A DNA stretch of 64,000 nucleotides from an uncultured Faecalibacterium sp. (GTDB lineage: Bacteria > Bacillota > Clostridia > Oscillospirales > Ruminococcaceae). The notes under the pieces are model-generated. The model did no database searches. It saw only the letters and a list, made by a program, of their open reading frames with translations, and had not been told where the DNA came from. How positions within the stretch are numbered: the first letter of the stretch is position 1; each line of letters opens with the position of its first letter. Where the stretch lies: NCBI GenBank assembly GCA_900539945.1, contig UQDV01000011.1, positions 1 through 64,000 of the forward strand, read 5' to 3'. A program made the translations under genes and the position numbers. Positions 34,997 through 43,808 of the stretch are shown here, one piece after another.

Positions 34997-35125
34997 GCCC
35001 TCTCAGTCATTGCTTCGCAATGCCAGCTCTCCCCAGGGGAGAGCCAAGCCGCGAAGAGGAGACGTTTGCCTTCTTGCCAAGGGCTCTCCCTTTGGGAGAG
35101 CTGGCGCGTCAGCGCCTGAGAGGGC
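34997..35125. repeat. MITE-like palindromic repeat
   Basis: Outer arms CGCCCTCTCAG and CTGAGAGGGCG, extended by TGCCAGCTCTCCC and GGGAGAGCTGGCG, enclose ~130 bp with two inner hairpins (GCTCTCCCC/GGGGAGAGC and GGCTCTCCC/GGGAGAGCT). The form resembles repeats scattered between genes in this bacterial group. It lies just before trpS, where a leader would be expected. Confidence 0.8.
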
Positions 35126-35157
35126 GGGCTCCGCCGACAGAATAAAAGGAGAAAACC

Positions 35158-36219
35158 ATGAAAAAAGTGATTCTGACGGGCGACCGCCCGACCGGACGTC
35201 TGCATGTGGGCCACTACGTCGGCTCCCTGAAGGAGCGCGTGCGCCTGCAGAACTCCGGCGAGTACGATGAGATCTATGTGATGATCGCCGACGCACAGGC
35301 CCTGACCGACAACGCCGACAACCCGGAGAAGGTGCGCCAGAACATCCTGCAGGTGGCACTGGACTACCTGGCCTGCGGCATCGACCCGGCCAAGACCCAC
35401 ATCTTTATCCAGTCCATGGTGCCGGAGCTGACGGAACTGAGCTTCTATTATATGAACCTGGTCACCGTGAGCCGCCTGCAGCGCAACCCCACCGTGAAGA
35501 GCGAGATCCAGATGCGCAACTTCGAGACCAGCATCCCGGTGGGCTTCTTCTGCTACCCCATCAGCCAGGCGGCCGACATCACCGCCTTCAAGGCCACCAC
35601 GGTGCCCGCCGGTGAGGACCAGAAGCCCATGATCGAGCAGTGCTGCGAGATCGTGCACAAGTTCAACTCCGTGTACGGCGACACGCTGGTGGAGCCGGAG
35701 ATCGTTCTGCCCCAGAATGCTGCCTGCCTGCGCCTGCCCGGCATTGACGGCAAGGCCAAGATGAGCAAGAGCCTGGGCAACTGCATCTATCTGTCGGAGG
35801 AGCCGGAGGACATCAAGAAGAAGGTCATGTCCATGTACACCGACCCCAACCACCTGCGGGTGCAGGACCCCGGCCAGGTGGAGGGCAACCCGGTGTTCAT
35901 CTATCTGGACGCCTTCTGCCGCCCGGAGCACTTTGCCGAGTTCTGGCCGGAGTACCAGAATCTGGATGAGGTCAAGGCCCACTACCAGCGCGGCGGCCTG
36001 GGCGATGTGAAGGTGAAGAAGTTCCTGAACAGCGTCATGCAGGCAGAGCTAGAGCCCATCCGTACCCGCCGCAAGGAGTGGGAGCAGCGCCTGCCGGAAG
36101 TGGTGGAGATCCTGAAGGAGGGCAGCGCCTACGCCGAAAAGACCGCCGCCGCCACCCTGGCCGACGTGCGCCGTTCCATGCGCATCGACTACTTTGACAA
36201 CGACAATCTGCTGAAATAA
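35158..36219 (+). CDS. trpS: Tryptophanyl-tRNA synthetase
   Basis: This class I synthetase charges tRNA-Trp. In 353 residues it has the HIGH-type motif [13 protein letters not shown] (11-23), the KMSKS loop at [11 protein letters not shown] (M202), and the Trp-binding motif [10 protein letters not shown]. Length fits the bacterial enzyme. AAAGGAG precedes the ATG. No T-box leader is visible upstream; a MITE-like repeat occupies the space. Confidence 0.96.
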   Translation: MKKVILTGDRPTGRLHVGHYVGSLKERVRLQNSGEYDEIYVMIADAQALTDNADNPEKVRQNILQVALDYLACGIDPAKTHIFIQSMVPELTELSFYYMNLVTVSRLQRNPTVKSEIQMRNFETSIPVGFFCYPISQAADITAFKATTVPAGEDQKPMIEQCCEIVHKFNSVYGDTLVEPEIVLPQNAACLRLPGIDGKAKMSKSLGNCIYLSEEPEDIKKKVMSMYTDPNHLRVQDPGQVEGNPVFIYLDAFCRPEHFAEFWPEYQNLDEVKAHYQRGGLGDVKVKKFLNSVMQAELEPIRTRRKEWEQRLPEVVEILKEGSAYAEKTAAATLADVRRSMRIDYFDNDNLLK

Positions 36220-36225
36220 AACGCG

Positions 36226-36271
36226 AAAGGGGCTGTTACACGGGGCTGCTGTGTGACAGCCCCTTTTTGCA
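36226..36271 (+). terminator. Terminator after trpS
   Basis: AAAGGGGCTGT pairs with ACAGCCCCTTT around a GC-rich inner part, followed by a T-run. Confidence 0.85.
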
Positions 36272-36287
36272 ATAAAGGAGTGTTTTT

Positions 36288-37289
36288 ATGCATCAGGCAT
36301 CCGATGCACGTTATTCCTCCATGCCGTACCACCGCTGCGGCAAGAGCGGCCTGCTGCTGCCCGCCGTCTCGCTGGGGTTCTGGCACAATTTTGGTGACGC
36401 GGGCCGCTATGAGACCATGAAGCAGCTCTGCTTCACCGCATTTGACCACGGCATCACCCACTTCGACCTGGCCAACAACTACGGTCCGGAGCCGGGCAGC
36501 GCCGAGAAGAATCTGGGCCGCATCCTGCACGAGAACTTCATGCCCTACCGGGATGAACTCATCATCAGCACCAAGGCAGGGTATACCATGTGGGACGGCC
36601 CCTATGGTGACTGGGGCAGCCGCAAGTATCTGCTGGCCAGCCTGGACCAGAGCCTGCAGCGGCTGGGGCTGGACTATGTGGACATCTACTACCACCATCG
36701 CATGGACCCCAACACCCCGCTGGAAGAGACCATGGGTGCGCTGGCGACCGCCGTGCAGAGCGGCAAGGCCATCTACGCGGGCCTGTCCAACTACAACGGC
36801 GAAACGCTGGAAAAGGCCACGGCCATCCTGAATGAGCTGCATGTGCCCTTCGTCATCAACCAGAACCGCTACTCCATCTTTGACCGCACCATCGAGAAAA
36901 ACGGCCTGAAGGAGACGGCCAACCGTCTGGGCAAGGGCATCATTGCCTTCAGCCCGCTGGCACAGGGCCTGCTCACCGACCGGTATCTGCACGGCATCCC
37001 GGCCGATAGCCGGGTGCGCACCGACGGTCGGTTCCTGAAGGAAAGCGCCCTCACCGAGGAAAAGCTGGCGCAGATCCGTGCCCTGAACGAGATCGCTGCC
37101 GCCCGCGGCCAGACCCTGGCCGAGATGGCGCTGGCCTGGATCCTGAAGGACGGGCAGGTGACCAGTGTGCTGATCGGTGCATCCCGCCCGGAGCAGATCC
37201 TGGACAACATCAAGGCGCTGGACAACACCACCTTTACCGCCGAAGAGCTGGAGGCCATCGACCGCGCTTCCGGCTACGGCAAGGAGTGA
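36288..37289 (+). CDS. Aldo/keto reductase (YghZ-like)
   Basis: The 333-residue NADPH-dependent reductase has the AKR tetrad: Asp in HFDLANNYG, its Tyr, Lys in IISTKAGY and His in YYHHRMD. The segment NNYGPEPGSAEKNLGRIL is typical of the YghZ/L-glyceraldehyde-3-phosphate reductase group, which reduces small aldehydes. AAAGGAG precedes the ATG. It is followed after 4 bases by an SDR gene, so the two reductases are probably co-transcribed. Confidence 0.9.
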   Translation: MHQASDARYSSMPYHRCGKSGLLLPAVSLGFWHNFGDAGRYETMKQLCFTAFDHGITHFDLANNYGPEPGSAEKNLGRILHENFMPYRDELIISTKAGYTMWDGPYGDWGSRKYLLASLDQSLQRLGLDYVDIYYHHRMDPNTPLEETMGALATAVQSGKAIYAGLSNYNGETLEKATAILNELHVPFVINQNRYSIFDRTIEKNGLKETANRLGKGIIAFSPLAQGLLTDRYLHGIPADSRVRTDGRFLKESALTEEKLAQIRALNEIAAARGQTLAEMALAWILKDGQVTSVLIGASRPEQILDNIKALDNTTFTAEELEAIDRASGYGKE

Positions 37290-37293
37290 GCAT

Positions 37294-38067
37294 ATGACAA
37301 AAACTGTCTGGATCACCGGCGCAAGCTCCGGCATTGGCCGGGAGTTTGCCCGCCGTTACGCGGCCATGGGCTGCCGTCTCATCCTCACCGCCCGCCGGGC
37401 TGACCGGCTGACGGCATTGGCAGAGGAACTGAATGACGCCCACGGCACCGTGTGCCGCATCCTGCCCGCCGACCTTGCCGACCGGGCGGACTGCGACCGC
37501 CTGTGCGCAGAGCTGGCAGGGGAGCGCATCGACATCTTCATCAACAACGCGGGTTTTGGCGTCTGCGGGAGCCTGCTGGAGACCGACCCCGCCAAAGAGG
37601 AAGAGATGGTGCAGGTGAACGTGGCCGCCATGCGGCGGCTGTTCCAGTTTGTGCTGCGCCGGATGCAGGCGCAGGGCGGCGGCACCATCCTGAATGTGGC
37701 ATCCTCCGCGGGGCTGCTGCCCGGCGGGCCCTACATGGCGGGCTACTATGCCAGCAAGGCCTATGTGGTCAGCCTGACCCGGGGCGCGGCCCAGGAGCTG
37801 CGGGAAAAGCGCAGCCCGGTGTATGTCTGTGCCCTCTGTCCGGGGCCGGTGAACACCGAGTTCAACGACCGGGCCGGGGTGGTGTTCGCGCTCAAGGGCA
37901 TCACGCCGGAGTTCTGCGTGGACGAGGCCATTCACGGTATGCTGCACCATAAGACCATCATCGTACCGTCGGCCTTTATGCGGCTGTGCACCTCGGCGCA
38001 GAAGCTGCTGCCCACGCCTCTGCTGATGCCCATCGTAGCCCGTCAGCAGAAAAAGAAGCTGGGCTGA
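37294..38067 (+). CDS. Short-chain dehydrogenase/reductase
   Basis: The 257-residue protein has the classical SDR cofactor motif TGASSGIG (residues 7-14), the NNAG motif (INNAGFGV), catalytic Ser in NVASSAGL and the YxxxK pair in GYYASKAYV. The Arg residues after the first strand (LTARRADRL) suggest NADP(H). Its substrate is unknown. AAGGAG ends the preceding gene and serves its start. Confidence 0.9.
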   Translation: MTKTVWITGASSGIGREFARRYAAMGCRLILTARRADRLTALAEELNDAHGTVCRILPADLADRADCDRLCAELAGERIDIFINNAGFGVCGSLLETDPAKEEEMVQVNVAAMRRLFQFVLRRMQAQGGGTILNVASSAGLLPGGPYMAGYYASKAYVVSLTRGAAQELREKRSPVYVCALCPGPVNTEFNDRAGVVFALKGITPEFCVDEAIHGMLHHKTIIVPSAFMRLCTSAQKLLPTPLLMPIVARQQKKKLG

Positions 38068-38374
38068 CAGGCAAAGCGCACAAAACGCCTGTGGGGCTTT
38101 TGTGCAGGCTGCCGAACGCCTGCCCGGGGCAGGTAGGACGTCTGCCAAAATCAGGACATTTGCATGAAAAAACTTGCCGGAAAGCGAGAAATGCAGTAAA
38201 ATTGTAGGACAAAATGCCTTGACACTGCCCACAAAGCATGCTACCCTAGTATACAAGAGCGGCTGTGTGCCGGGGAGGGGAAAGGTGCCTTTCCCGGAGG
38301 GACAGGGCCGCGCAGAAGGTCCGCCTGCGTGAGGACAACAAAAAACTCTGAATCAGAAAAGGAGAGATCGTATC
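38068..38374 (+). promoter_or_regulatory. Leader and promoter of the RpiB-like gene
   Basis: TTGACA (38219-38224) is followed after 17 bp by TACCCT (38242-38247). The ~120-base leader has a GC-rich imperfect hairpin around 38265-38310. No recognised riboswitch is seen. Confidence 0.55.
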
Positions 38375-39007
38375 ATGAAGATCGCAATCATCAACGAGAA
38401 CAGCCAGGCCCCCAAGAACGGCATCATCGAAGCAGCCCTGAAGAAGGTCGTGGAGCCCATGGGCCATGAAGTGGTCAACTACGGCATGTACTCCGACGCT
38501 TCTCCCCGCCTGACCTATGTGCAGTGCGGCATTCTGGCTGCTATCCTGCTGAACAGCGGCGCCGCCGACTTCGTCATCACCGGCTGCGGCACCGGCGAGG
38601 GTGCCATGCTGGCCCTGAACAGCTTCCCCGGCGTGATCTGCGGCCATGTGGAGGATCCCGTGGATGCCTACACCTTTGCTCAGATCAACGACGGCAACGC
38701 CGTGTCCATGCCGTTTGCCAAGGGCTTCGGCTGGGGCGGTGAGCTGAACCTGGAGTACACCTTCGAGAAGCTGTTCGGCTTTGGCTTCGGCAAGGGCTAC
38801 CCCGCTGACCGCGTGGAGGCCGAGCAGAGCAACAAGAAGATCCTGGACGGCGTGCGTGCCGTGGCCTTCAAGCCCCTCATCGAGATCCTGAAGGGCATTG
38901 ACCAGGCTCTGCTGAAGGGTGCCATTGCCGGTGAGCACTTCCAGGAGCAGTTCTTTGCAGACTGCAAGGATCCTGAGCTGGCTGCCTACGTCAAGACCCT
39001 GCTGTAA
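38375..39007 (+). CDS. RpiB/LacAB-family sugar-phosphate isomerase
   Basis: The 210-residue protein has the RpiB-type signature ITGCGTGEGAMLALN and an N-terminal Rossmann-like half, including KIAIINENSQAPKN. RpiB enzymes interconvert ribose-5-phosphate and ribulose-5-phosphate; LacAB isomerise galactose-6-phosphate. At 210 residues it is longer than RpiB (about 150), with an extra helical C-terminus, so it is probably a subfamily with its own substrate. AAAGGAGAG precedes the start. Codon bias suggests high expression. Confidence 0.82.
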   Translation: MKIAIINENSQAPKNGIIEAALKKVVEPMGHEVVNYGMYSDASPRLTYVQCGILAAILLNSGAADFVITGCGTGEGAMLALNSFPGVICGHVEDPVDAYTFAQINDGNAVSMPFAKGFGWGGELNLEYTFEKLFGFGFGKGYPADRVEAEQSNKKILDGVRAVAFKPLIEILKGIDQALLKGAIAGEHFQEQFFADCKDPELAAYVKTLL

Positions 39008-39027
39008 GGGCCGGAGACGAGGACACC

Positions 39028-39426
39028 ATGCAGGAACTGTACCAACTCAATGCAACCATCACCCACTTTCTGGAGGGCTTTCTGGAAACAGCGGTGCCCA
39101 TGATCGCAGGTCTGGCCGAAGTGGTCGGCCTGTTCATCATCATCACCAGCCTGGCCAAAGCCAGCTACCACTATGTGCGGGCGACCTTTTTCAACGACCA
39201 CCACGACTTCCATCATGAAATGAGCAGCGGCCTGACCACCGCGCTGGAATTTCTGATGTCGGCCGAGATCGCTAAGACCTTCCTGCTGCAGAATCTGGAA
39301 TCCGTCGTGCCGCTGGCAGCTACCTTCGCGCTGCGCGCCATGATGAGCCTGCTGCTGCACTGGGAGATGGAGGGCGGCCACCGCCCGGCCAATGCCAAGG
39401 GCGAAGAGGCTGGAGAAAAGAAATAA
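39028..39426 (+). CDS. DUF1622 membrane protein
   Basis: The 132-residue protein has three hydrophobic helices (about 22-45, 68-85, 88-108) and the conserved DUF1622 pattern LEVVGLFIIITSL-like followed by GLTTALEFLMSAEIAKTFL (landmarks only). Function is unknown. It follows the isomerase gene by 20 bases and is probably co-transcribed. Confidence 0.78.
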   Translation: MQELYQLNATITHFLEGFLETAVPMIAGLAEVVGLFIIITSLAKASYHYVRATFFNDHHDFHHEMSSGLTTALEFLMSAEIAKTFLLQNLESVVPLAATFALRAMMSLLLHWEMEGGHRPANAKGEEAGEKK

Positions 39427-39505
39427 CGGCAAAAAACATTTGCCAAACTTTTGCGGTGCAGGGGACATCGACGTTGTGAAAAACGTAAAACCTTGAGAGG
39501 AACCC

Positions 39506-39534
39506 TTGACACTTGTGCACAGACGGTCTATACT
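39506..39534 (+). promoter_or_regulatory. amt promoter
   Basis: TTGACA (39506-39511) and TATACT (39529-39534) have a 17 bp spacer, close to consensus. Confidence 0.88.
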
Positions 39535-39549
39535 CGTGCCATCGAAAGC

Positions 39550-39595
39550 AAAGGCGCTGACGGAAGCAATTCCGCCAGCGCCTTTTGTGTTTTCG
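39550..39595 (+). terminator. Terminator at the very start of the amt leader
   Basis: AAAGGCGCTG pairs with CAGCGCCTTTT around a short inner part, followed by GTGTTTT. It begins about 10 bases after the predicted transcript start and ~145 bases before the gene, so the gene must depend on readthrough or refolding. Confidence 0.7.
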
Positions 39596-39738
39596 GGTGG
39601 ATCTTGCCTTCGGGGGAAATAGAGGGTCCTCTGAGGGAAATGCATCGTTCCTGCGTGCATCCGGTACGGGGAACGGCACACGGCCGCAGGGGCTGGTGCC
39701 CTGCGGCATCACACGACTTGTGGGGAGGTATGACTGTT

Positions 39739-41478
39739 ATGTTCAGTTCCGTCAACACCTGTTGGACGCTGGTGGCAGCGTTCCTGGTCTACTTCATGCA
39801 GGCGGGTTTTGCCCTGTGTGAAGCCGGCTTTACCCGTGCCAAGAACACGGGCAACATCCTGATGAAAAACATGATGGACTTCTGCATCGGCACCCCGTGC
39901 TACTGGGTCATCGGCTTCGGCCTGATGTTCGGCGGCACCGGTGCCCTGATCGGCGGCTTTGATCCGTTCATCCAGGGCGACTACAGCCACCTGGGTCTGG
40001 ACATCCCGCTGTGGGTGTACATCGTGTTCCAGACCGTGTTCTGCGCCACGGCAGCCACCATCGTGTCCGGCTCCATGGCCGAGCGTACCAACTTCAAGGC
40101 CTACTGTGTGTACTCCGCCGCCATCTCGCTGGTGGTATACCCCATCTGCGGCCACTGGATGTGGGGCGGCGGCTGGCTGCAGAGCATGGGCTTCCATGAC
40201 TTTGCCGGTTCCGCAGCCGTGCACAACGTGGGCGGCGTCATCGCCCTGCTGGGTGCCTGGATGCTGGGCCCCCGCATCGGCAAGTACGACAAGGACGGCA
40301 AGCCCCACGCCATCCCCGGCCACAACCTGACAGCCGGTGCCCTGGGCGTGTTCATCCTGTGGTTCTGCTGGTTCGGCTTCAACGGCGGCTCTTCCCTGAG
40401 CCTGTCCACCGACGCTTCCATGACCATGACCGGTCTGGTCTGCTTCAACACCAACCTGGCCGCTGCGGTGGCCACCTGTGTGACCATGATCTTTACCTGG
40501 GTGCGCTACGGCAAGCCCGATGTCTCCATGACCCTGAACGGTTCTCTGGCCGGTCTGGTGGCCATCACCGCCGGATGCGACACCGTTTCGCCCTTCGGCG
40601 CATTCTTCATCGGCTTTGTAGCCGGTTTCCTGGTGGTGCTGAGCGTCGAGTTCTTCGACAACATCGCCAAGGTGGATGACCCCGTGGGTGCGGTCTCCGT
40701 TCATTTTGCAAACGGCGTGTGGGGCACCATTGCGGTGGGCCTGTTCTCCACCGGTGCCAACACCGAGCATGCCGGCCTGTTCTGCGGCGGCGGCGTGACA
40801 CAGCTGGGCACCCAGCTGCTGGGCCTCATCACGGTGGACGCCTACGTTGTCATCGTGATGTTCATCATCTTCAAGATCCTTGACAAGACCATCGGCCTGC
40901 GCGTCCCCGCGGAGGTGGAGATCGACGGCCTGGACATCCACGAGCACGGCCTGGCTTCCGCTTACGCCGGTTTTGCCATCTCGGATGCCAATGCAGCTGC
41001 CATGGTGCCCAACGAGAACACCGACCTGGGTGAAGACGACGTGACCAGGGCCAGCGACCGCCAGATCAGCGCCGCCGTGCCGGTGGTGCGGGAGCCTGTG
41101 ATCCAGGATGGCGTGTACGACACCGGCATGCACAAGGTGTCCATCATCGCAAAGCTGTCCAAGTTTGACCAGCTCAAGACCGCCCTCAACGATCTGGGCG
41201 TCACCGGCATGACCGTGACCCAGGTGATGGGCTGCGGCCTGCAGAAGGGCACCACCGAGAAGTATCGCGGCGTGCCTGTGGACAGCACCCTGCTGCCCAA
41301 GATCAAGGTGGAGGTCATTGTGTCCAAGATCAGTGTGGATTCGGTGGTGGAAGCTGCCAAGAAGGCGCTGTACACCGGCCACATCGGCGATGGCAAGATC
41401 TTTGTCTACAACGTGACCCGCGTGGTCAAGATCCGCACCGGCGAAGAGGACTTTGCCGCGCTGCAGGACGTGGAGTAA
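39739..41478 (+). CDS. amt: Ammonium transporter fused to a PII signalling domain
   Basis: Residues 1-400 form the Amt/Rh channel (about 11 helices; FMQAGFALCEAGFTRAKNT, AAVHNVGGVIALLGAW, the twin-His regions). A linker (about 425-463) joins a complete PII domain (464-579). The PII part has GLQKGTTEKYRG, the ATP loop GHIGDGKIFV and the T-loop GVPVDSTLLPK. The T-loop position equal to the uridylylated Tyr51 is Val, so this control is absent. PII proteins normally block Amt as separate subunits, so the fusion makes the gate built in. GGGGAGG is 10 bases before 39739, favoured over ATG at 39730. Confidence 0.9.
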   Translation: MFSSVNTCWTLVAAFLVYFMQAGFALCEAGFTRAKNTGNILMKNMMDFCIGTPCYWVIGFGLMFGGTGALIGGFDPFIQGDYSHLGLDIPLWVYIVFQTVFCATAATIVSGSMAERTNFKAYCVYSAAISLVVYPICGHWMWGGGWLQSMGFHDFAGSAAVHNVGGVIALLGAWMLGPRIGKYDKDGKPHAIPGHNLTAGALGVFILWFCWFGFNGGSSLSLSTDASMTMTGLVCFNTNLAAAVATCVTMIFTWVRYGKPDVSMTLNGSLAGLVAITAGCDTVSPFGAFFIGFVAGFLVVLSVEFFDNIAKVDDPVGAVSVHFANGVWGTIAVGLFSTGANTEHAGLFCGGGVTQLGTQLLGLITVDAYVVIVMFIIFKILDKTIGLRVPAEVEIDGLDIHEHGLASAYAGFAISDANAAAMVPNENTDLGEDDVTRASDRQISAAVPVVREPVIQDGVYDTGMHKVSIIAKLSKFDQLKTALNDLGVTGMTVTQVMGCGLQKGTTEKYRGVPVDSTLLPKIKVEVIVSKISVDSVVEAAKKALYTGHIGDGKIFVYNVTRVVKIRTGEEDFAALQDVE

Positions 41479-41585
41479 GCTCCGCGGCATCTCCATGGGC
41501 CTTGGCATTGCGCCCACCCGGTTCACGGTGCCGGAGTTCCCGGCGGGGAATGACCGCGCTGGCAGAAATTTCACACCGGTGTCCC

Positions 41586-41614
41586 TTGATTTTTTGGGTC
41601 GGACGTGCTACAAT
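41586..41614 (+). promoter_or_regulatory. thrS promoter
   Basis: TTGATT (41586-41591) and TACAAT (41609-41614) have a 17 bp spacer, followed by the T-box leader. Confidence 0.8.
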
Positions 41615-41621
41615 CAGCGTA

Positions 41622-41898
41622 GTTTCATCCTGTTTAAAATGTTGATGCGGACAAACCGAGGTCCCGCGCTCCATGCCGCAGAGAGGGCTGCCCCGCAAGG
41701 GTGCTGCAAGCAGCCTGCCATGTGCCGGACTTCTACCACCGCAGAGTGCAGAGGCGAACCTCTGCCGGGCGTGCCCGTTACAGCACAGCGAGAGGCGCTG
41801 CCCGGGCCGGGCGGCGCAATTCGGGTGGAACCGTGGAACGCTGTGGACTTTTTCAGGCGCTTCATCCCGTTGGTAAATGCGGGATGAAGCGCTTTTTT
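41622..41898 (+). ncRNA. T-box leader of thrS
   Basis: The T-box core is GCAATTCGGGTGGAACCGTGG (key part AATTCGGGTGGAACC at 41818-41832). It is followed by a long terminator, GCGCTTCATCCCG (41857-41869) with CGGGATGAAGCGC (41880-41892) and a T-run. The upstream Stem I region is GC-rich; an ACC triplet near 41742 is a possible Thr specifier. Uncharged tRNA-Thr would stabilise the antiterminator. Confidence 0.9.
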
Positions 41899-41933
41899 GT
41901 TATCTGTTTTATCTGTCAAAGGAGAATGCAACC

Positions 41934-43724
41934 ATGAAGATCATCTATAAGGACGGCCATGTGGACGAGTGCCCGCAGGACCAGGAACTGCACGTCATCC
42001 GCCATACCGCAGCCCACATCATGGCACAGGCCATCAAGCGCCTGTACCCGCAGGCGGACTTTGCCTTCGGCCCCGCCACCGAGAACGGCTTCTACTACGA
42101 CGTCGATCTGGGCGACCAGAAGCTGAGCGACGAGGATCTGGCCAACATCGAAAAAGAGATGCGCAAGATCGTCAAGGAGAACCTGCCCATCAAGCCCTTC
42201 ATCCTGCCCCGTGCCGAGGCCGTGAAGCTGATGGAAGAGCGCAAGGAGAACTACAAGATCGAGCACATGGCGGACCTGGCCGACGAGACCGAGTTCAGCT
42301 TCTTCCAGCAGGGCGAGTATGTGGATATGTGCATCGGACCTCACCTGACCTACACCAAGGCACTGAAGGCCTTCAAGATCACCCAGCAGTCCGGCGCGTA
42401 CTGGAAGAACGACAAGGAAAACAAGATGCTGACCCGTATCAATGGTGTGGCTTTCCACAATCAGGAAGAGCTGGACGCCTGGGAGAAGGAGCAGCAGGAG
42501 GCCCGTGAGCGCGATCACCGCAAGATCGGCAAGGAGATGGGCCTGTTCATGACCGATGACCTGGTGGGCCGCGGCCTGCCTATGTTCCTGCCCGCAGGCT
42601 ACACCGTCTGGCAGGAGCTGGAGAACTATATCAAGGCCAAGGAGCGTGCACGCGGCTACCTGCACGTCATGACCCCCTGCATCGGCACCGTGAACCTGTA
42701 CAAGACCTCCGGCCACTGGGATCACTACCGTGAGAACATGTTCCCCGCCATGGAGATGGAGGGCGAGAGCTACGTCCTGCGCCCGATGAACTGCCCCCAC
42801 CACATGATGATCTACGCAAATCATCCGCACTCTTACCGCGACCTGCCCATGCGCATCGGTGAGATCGCACACGACTTCCGTTACGAGTCCTCCGGCACCC
42901 TGAAGGGCATCGAGCGCGGCCGTCACTTCTGCCAGAACGACGCCCATCTGTTCTGCACCCCGGAGCAGATCAAGAGCGAAGTGGCCGACGTGTGCAACCT
43001 GATCTTTGAGACCTACAAGGACTTCAACATCACCGATTACCGCTGCGTGCTGAGCCTGCGCGACCCCGCCGACAAGAAGAAGTACCACGACGATGACGCC
43101 ATGTGGAACCACGCCGAGAACGCTCTGCGTGAGGTGCTGACCGAGCTGGGCATCCACTTCACCGAGGAGATCGGCGAGGCTGCCTTCTACGGCCCGAAGC
43201 TGGACGTGAACGTCAAGCCCGCCGTGGGTGCCGAGTACACTCTGTCCACCTGCCAGCTGGACTTCTGCCTGCCCGCCAAGTTCCACCTGACCTATGTGGA
43301 CAAGGACGGCACCGAAAAGACCCCTGTGGTGCTGCACCGCGCCATCCTGGGCTCTCTGGACCGCTTCATGGCTTACCTGATCGAGGAGACCAAGGGCAAG
43401 TTCCCCACCTGGCTGGCTCCTGTGCAGGTCAAGGTGCTGCCCGTGTCCGAAAAGACCCTGGACTACGCCCAGGATGTTACGGAGAAGCTGGTGGAGGCCG
43501 GTGTCCGTGTGGCACTGGACGACGACAACCAGAAGATCGGCTACAAGATCCGTGCCGCACAGCAGGTGGACCGTGTGCCCTACATGCTGGTGCTGGGTGC
43601 CAAGGAAGCCGAGGCCGGCAACATCTCGGTGCGTGACCGCAAGGGCGAGACCACCACGATGGAGCTGGATGCCTTCATTGCCAAGGTGACCGACGAGATC
43701 AAGAACCGCACCTACAACGCCTGA
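41934..43724 (+). CDS. thrS: Threonyl-tRNA synthetase lacking most of the TGS domain
   Basis: This class II synthetase charges tRNA-Thr. The 596-residue protein goes almost directly into the editing domain (RHTAAHIMAQ with zinc-type His24/His28), then the catalytic core (motif 2 near GIERGRHFCQNDAHLFC) and the anticodon domain (VQVKVLPVSEK onward). The usual ~60-residue N-terminal TGS domain is reduced to MKIIYKDGHVDEC, the first hairpin. Typical ThrRS has about 640 residues. AAAGGAG precedes the ATG and the T-box leader confirms identity. Confidence 0.95.
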   Translation: MKIIYKDGHVDECPQDQELHVIRHTAAHIMAQAIKRLYPQADFAFGPATENGFYYDVDLGDQKLSDEDLANIEKEMRKIVKENLPIKPFILPRAEAVKLMEERKENYKIEHMADLADETEFSFFQQGEYVDMCIGPHLTYTKALKAFKITQQSGAYWKNDKENKMLTRINGVAFHNQEELDAWEKEQQEARERDHRKIGKEMGLFMTDDLVGRGLPMFLPAGYTVWQELENYIKAKERARGYLHVMTPCIGTVNLYKTSGHWDHYRENMFPAMEMEGESYVLRPMNCPHHMMIYANHPHSYRDLPMRIGEIAHDFRYESSGTLKGIERGRHFCQNDAHLFCTPEQIKSEVADVCNLIFETYKDFNITDYRCVLSLRDPADKKKYHDDDAMWNHAENALREVLTELGIHFTEEIGEAAFYGPKLDVNVKPAVGAEYTLSTCQLDFCLPAKFHLTYVDKDGTEKTPVVLHRAILGSLDRFMAYLIEETKGKFPTWLAPVQVKVLPVSEKTLDYAQDVTEKLVEAGVRVALDDDNQKIGYKIRAAQQVDRVPYMLVLGAKEAEAGNISVRDRKGETTTMELDAFIAKVTDEIKNRTYNA

Positions 43725-43739
43725 TAAAGGCTCATAACA

Positions 43740-43786
43740 ATGCAGAGGCCCCTGTTCCGGTTGGAACAGGGGCCTCTGCTGCATTT
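43740..43786. terminator. Bidirectional terminator between thrS and a membrane protein gene
   Basis: GCAGAGGCCCCTGTTCC pairs with GGAACAGGGGCCTCTGC around a 4-base loop. The T-run is weak on both sides. Confidence 0.75.
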
Positions 43787-43808
43787 ATTGGAGAAAAATA
43801 GGAGAACG

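Noticed and set aside
34893-35157. T-box leader for trpS
   Set aside because: No T-box core sequence is found; the nested inverted repeats fit a MITE-like element.
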